Source of the DNA: a virus
DNA length: 29,506 nt
Virus record (IMG/VR): IMGVR_UViG_3300034119_000552
Coordinates: 1-29,506 of that record
Reading direction: 5' to 3' (one strand)
Part shown: positions 28,973-29,506 of the stretch, piece by piece
Position numbering within the stretch: the first letter of the stretch is position 1
Layout of the letters: every line of letters starts with the position of its first letter
Notes under the pieces: generated by a model
Told to the model about the DNA's origin: nothing
What the model saw: only the letters and a program-made list of their open reading frames with translations
Databases searched by the model: none
Position numbers and translations under genes: made by a program

Positions 28973-29506
28973 TTAAGCAACAACAGATTTGATTACGGCA
29001 AAGCCGATTACGATGGCCTCGCTAAGACTTCCGGCAGTGATGTTGCGCACGTTGATGCTGGCCGATCCTGCGGCTGCCTGCGCGTTGAGCGCGTAGGCTC
29101 CCGCCGTGCCGCCAGAGACGTGGTTGAGCACCAAGAGGTCGTTGGCGGCGATGGCACTGTTGGTCAATGTGAACGTCACAGTGGTGTTTGCGCTAAGAGC
29201 GGCATTGTGCATCGTGATGCGGCCGGTGACCGTGTTCAGCGTCACGCTGGTCGATTTGCTGGTAAGCTGCGTCTCCGCGCCGCCTGCTCCGGTTGCGTAT
29301 CCAATGCCTGCCGTGGCCGAGCTGCTGGTGATGGCGCCTGTGCTTGGCACCGAGGTGAAGCTGGTTGCCGTGACAGCACCACAGCTCACGGCTCCGCATG
29401 TCAGCGCGCCGCTCGTCAGATCCAAAGGCGTGTTGCCTGCGCCGGATGCAATGAGACCGACCTCCTGCAAGCTGTCGAGCAGGTCGGCGGTGAGGGCGGG
29501 CTGATC
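28973..29506 (-). CDS. Tail-fibre C-terminal region, 5' end cut by the window edge
   Basis: The frame is open to base 29506, so the TTG at 29470 is not a convincing start; residues DQPALTADLLDSLQEVGLIA precede and include it. The C-terminal part has the repeating GAxSxGAVTATSF pattern of phage fibre shafts. A terminal block follows (GYATGAGGAETQLTSKSTSV, then TNSAIAANDLLVLNHVSGGT and LSEAIVIGFAVIK) that I recall from many tail fibres. It is the most upstream visible tail gene. The missing N-terminus would attach it to the tail. Confidence 0.85.
   Translation of the reverse strand, partial: DQPALTADLLDSLQEVGLIASGAGNTPLDLTSGALTCGAVSCGAVTATSFTSVPSTGAITSSSATAGIGYATGAGGAETQLTSKSTSVTLNTVTGRITMHNAALSANTTVTFTLTNSAIAANDLLVLNHVSGGTAGAYALNAQAAAGSASINVRNITAGSLSEAIVIGFAVIKSVVA

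Noticed and set aside
26214-29506. Diversity-generating retroelement acting on the fibre genes
   Set aside because: No reverse transcriptase and no template/variable repeat pair is visible.

Overview
The window is most of the genome of a temperate, probably podovirus-like, tailed phage. The evidence is a large terminase subunit, a DnaB-type helicase operon, a tyrosine integrase beside a tRNA-derived attachment site, and a block of tail and internal-virion genes. Phage genes lie on both sides of the attachment site, and the terminase runs off the left edge while tail genes run in from the right edge. That fits a free, circular or circularly permuted phage genome better than a prophage junction. 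Portal, capsid and lysis genes are not seen and would lie in the part missing between the two ends. Several small proteins resemble families I recall from aquatic phage metagenomes. The integrase C-terminus faintly recalls Verrucomicrobiota/Planctomycetota integrases, but the host is not determined by this sequence.

Region 1 (10.6 kb down to 1, minus strand) is a densely packed early/middle operon. In order of transcription it holds an excisionase-like HTH protein, a second HTH protein, a replication-initiator-like protein with three repeats inside its gene (candidate origin), a PD-(D/E)XK nuclease, small proteins, a DnaB-like helicase, a Hjc-like nuclease, an SSB-like protein, a RecB/Cas4-like nuclease, many microproteins joined by ATGA or TAATG overlaps, and the terminase. 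Two promoter candidates (10642-10608 and 7121-7088) share an 11-bp block over their -35 boxes.

Region 2 (10.7-15.8 kb, plus strand) is a divergent operon of about sixteen mostly unknown small genes. Many are preceded by a near-identical ribosome-binding cassette (AAAGGAGACACACAATG). Three belong to one 'GPW...LIAAAP' family. An 11-bp sequence, GTGATGGCCGC, recurs in one orientation only, mostly at gene ends, and resembles a stoperator system in its layout.

Region 3 (15.8-17.8 kb) holds the attachment region: a 38-nt 5' half of a tRNA-Arg(UCU) and four spaced TGACMCA repeats. It also holds an unusual tyrosine recombinase and a small lipoprotein, and it ends in a strong terminator between convergent operons.

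Region 4 (29.5 kb down to 17.8 kb, minus strand) is the late tail/internal-virion operon. It holds two fibre-like proteins, a large beta-propeller-like tail protein, several particle-associated proteins, a PAPS-reductase-family enzyme in the middle of the structural genes, and a 1729-residue polyvalent-type protein with an ADP-ribosyltransferase-like segment.
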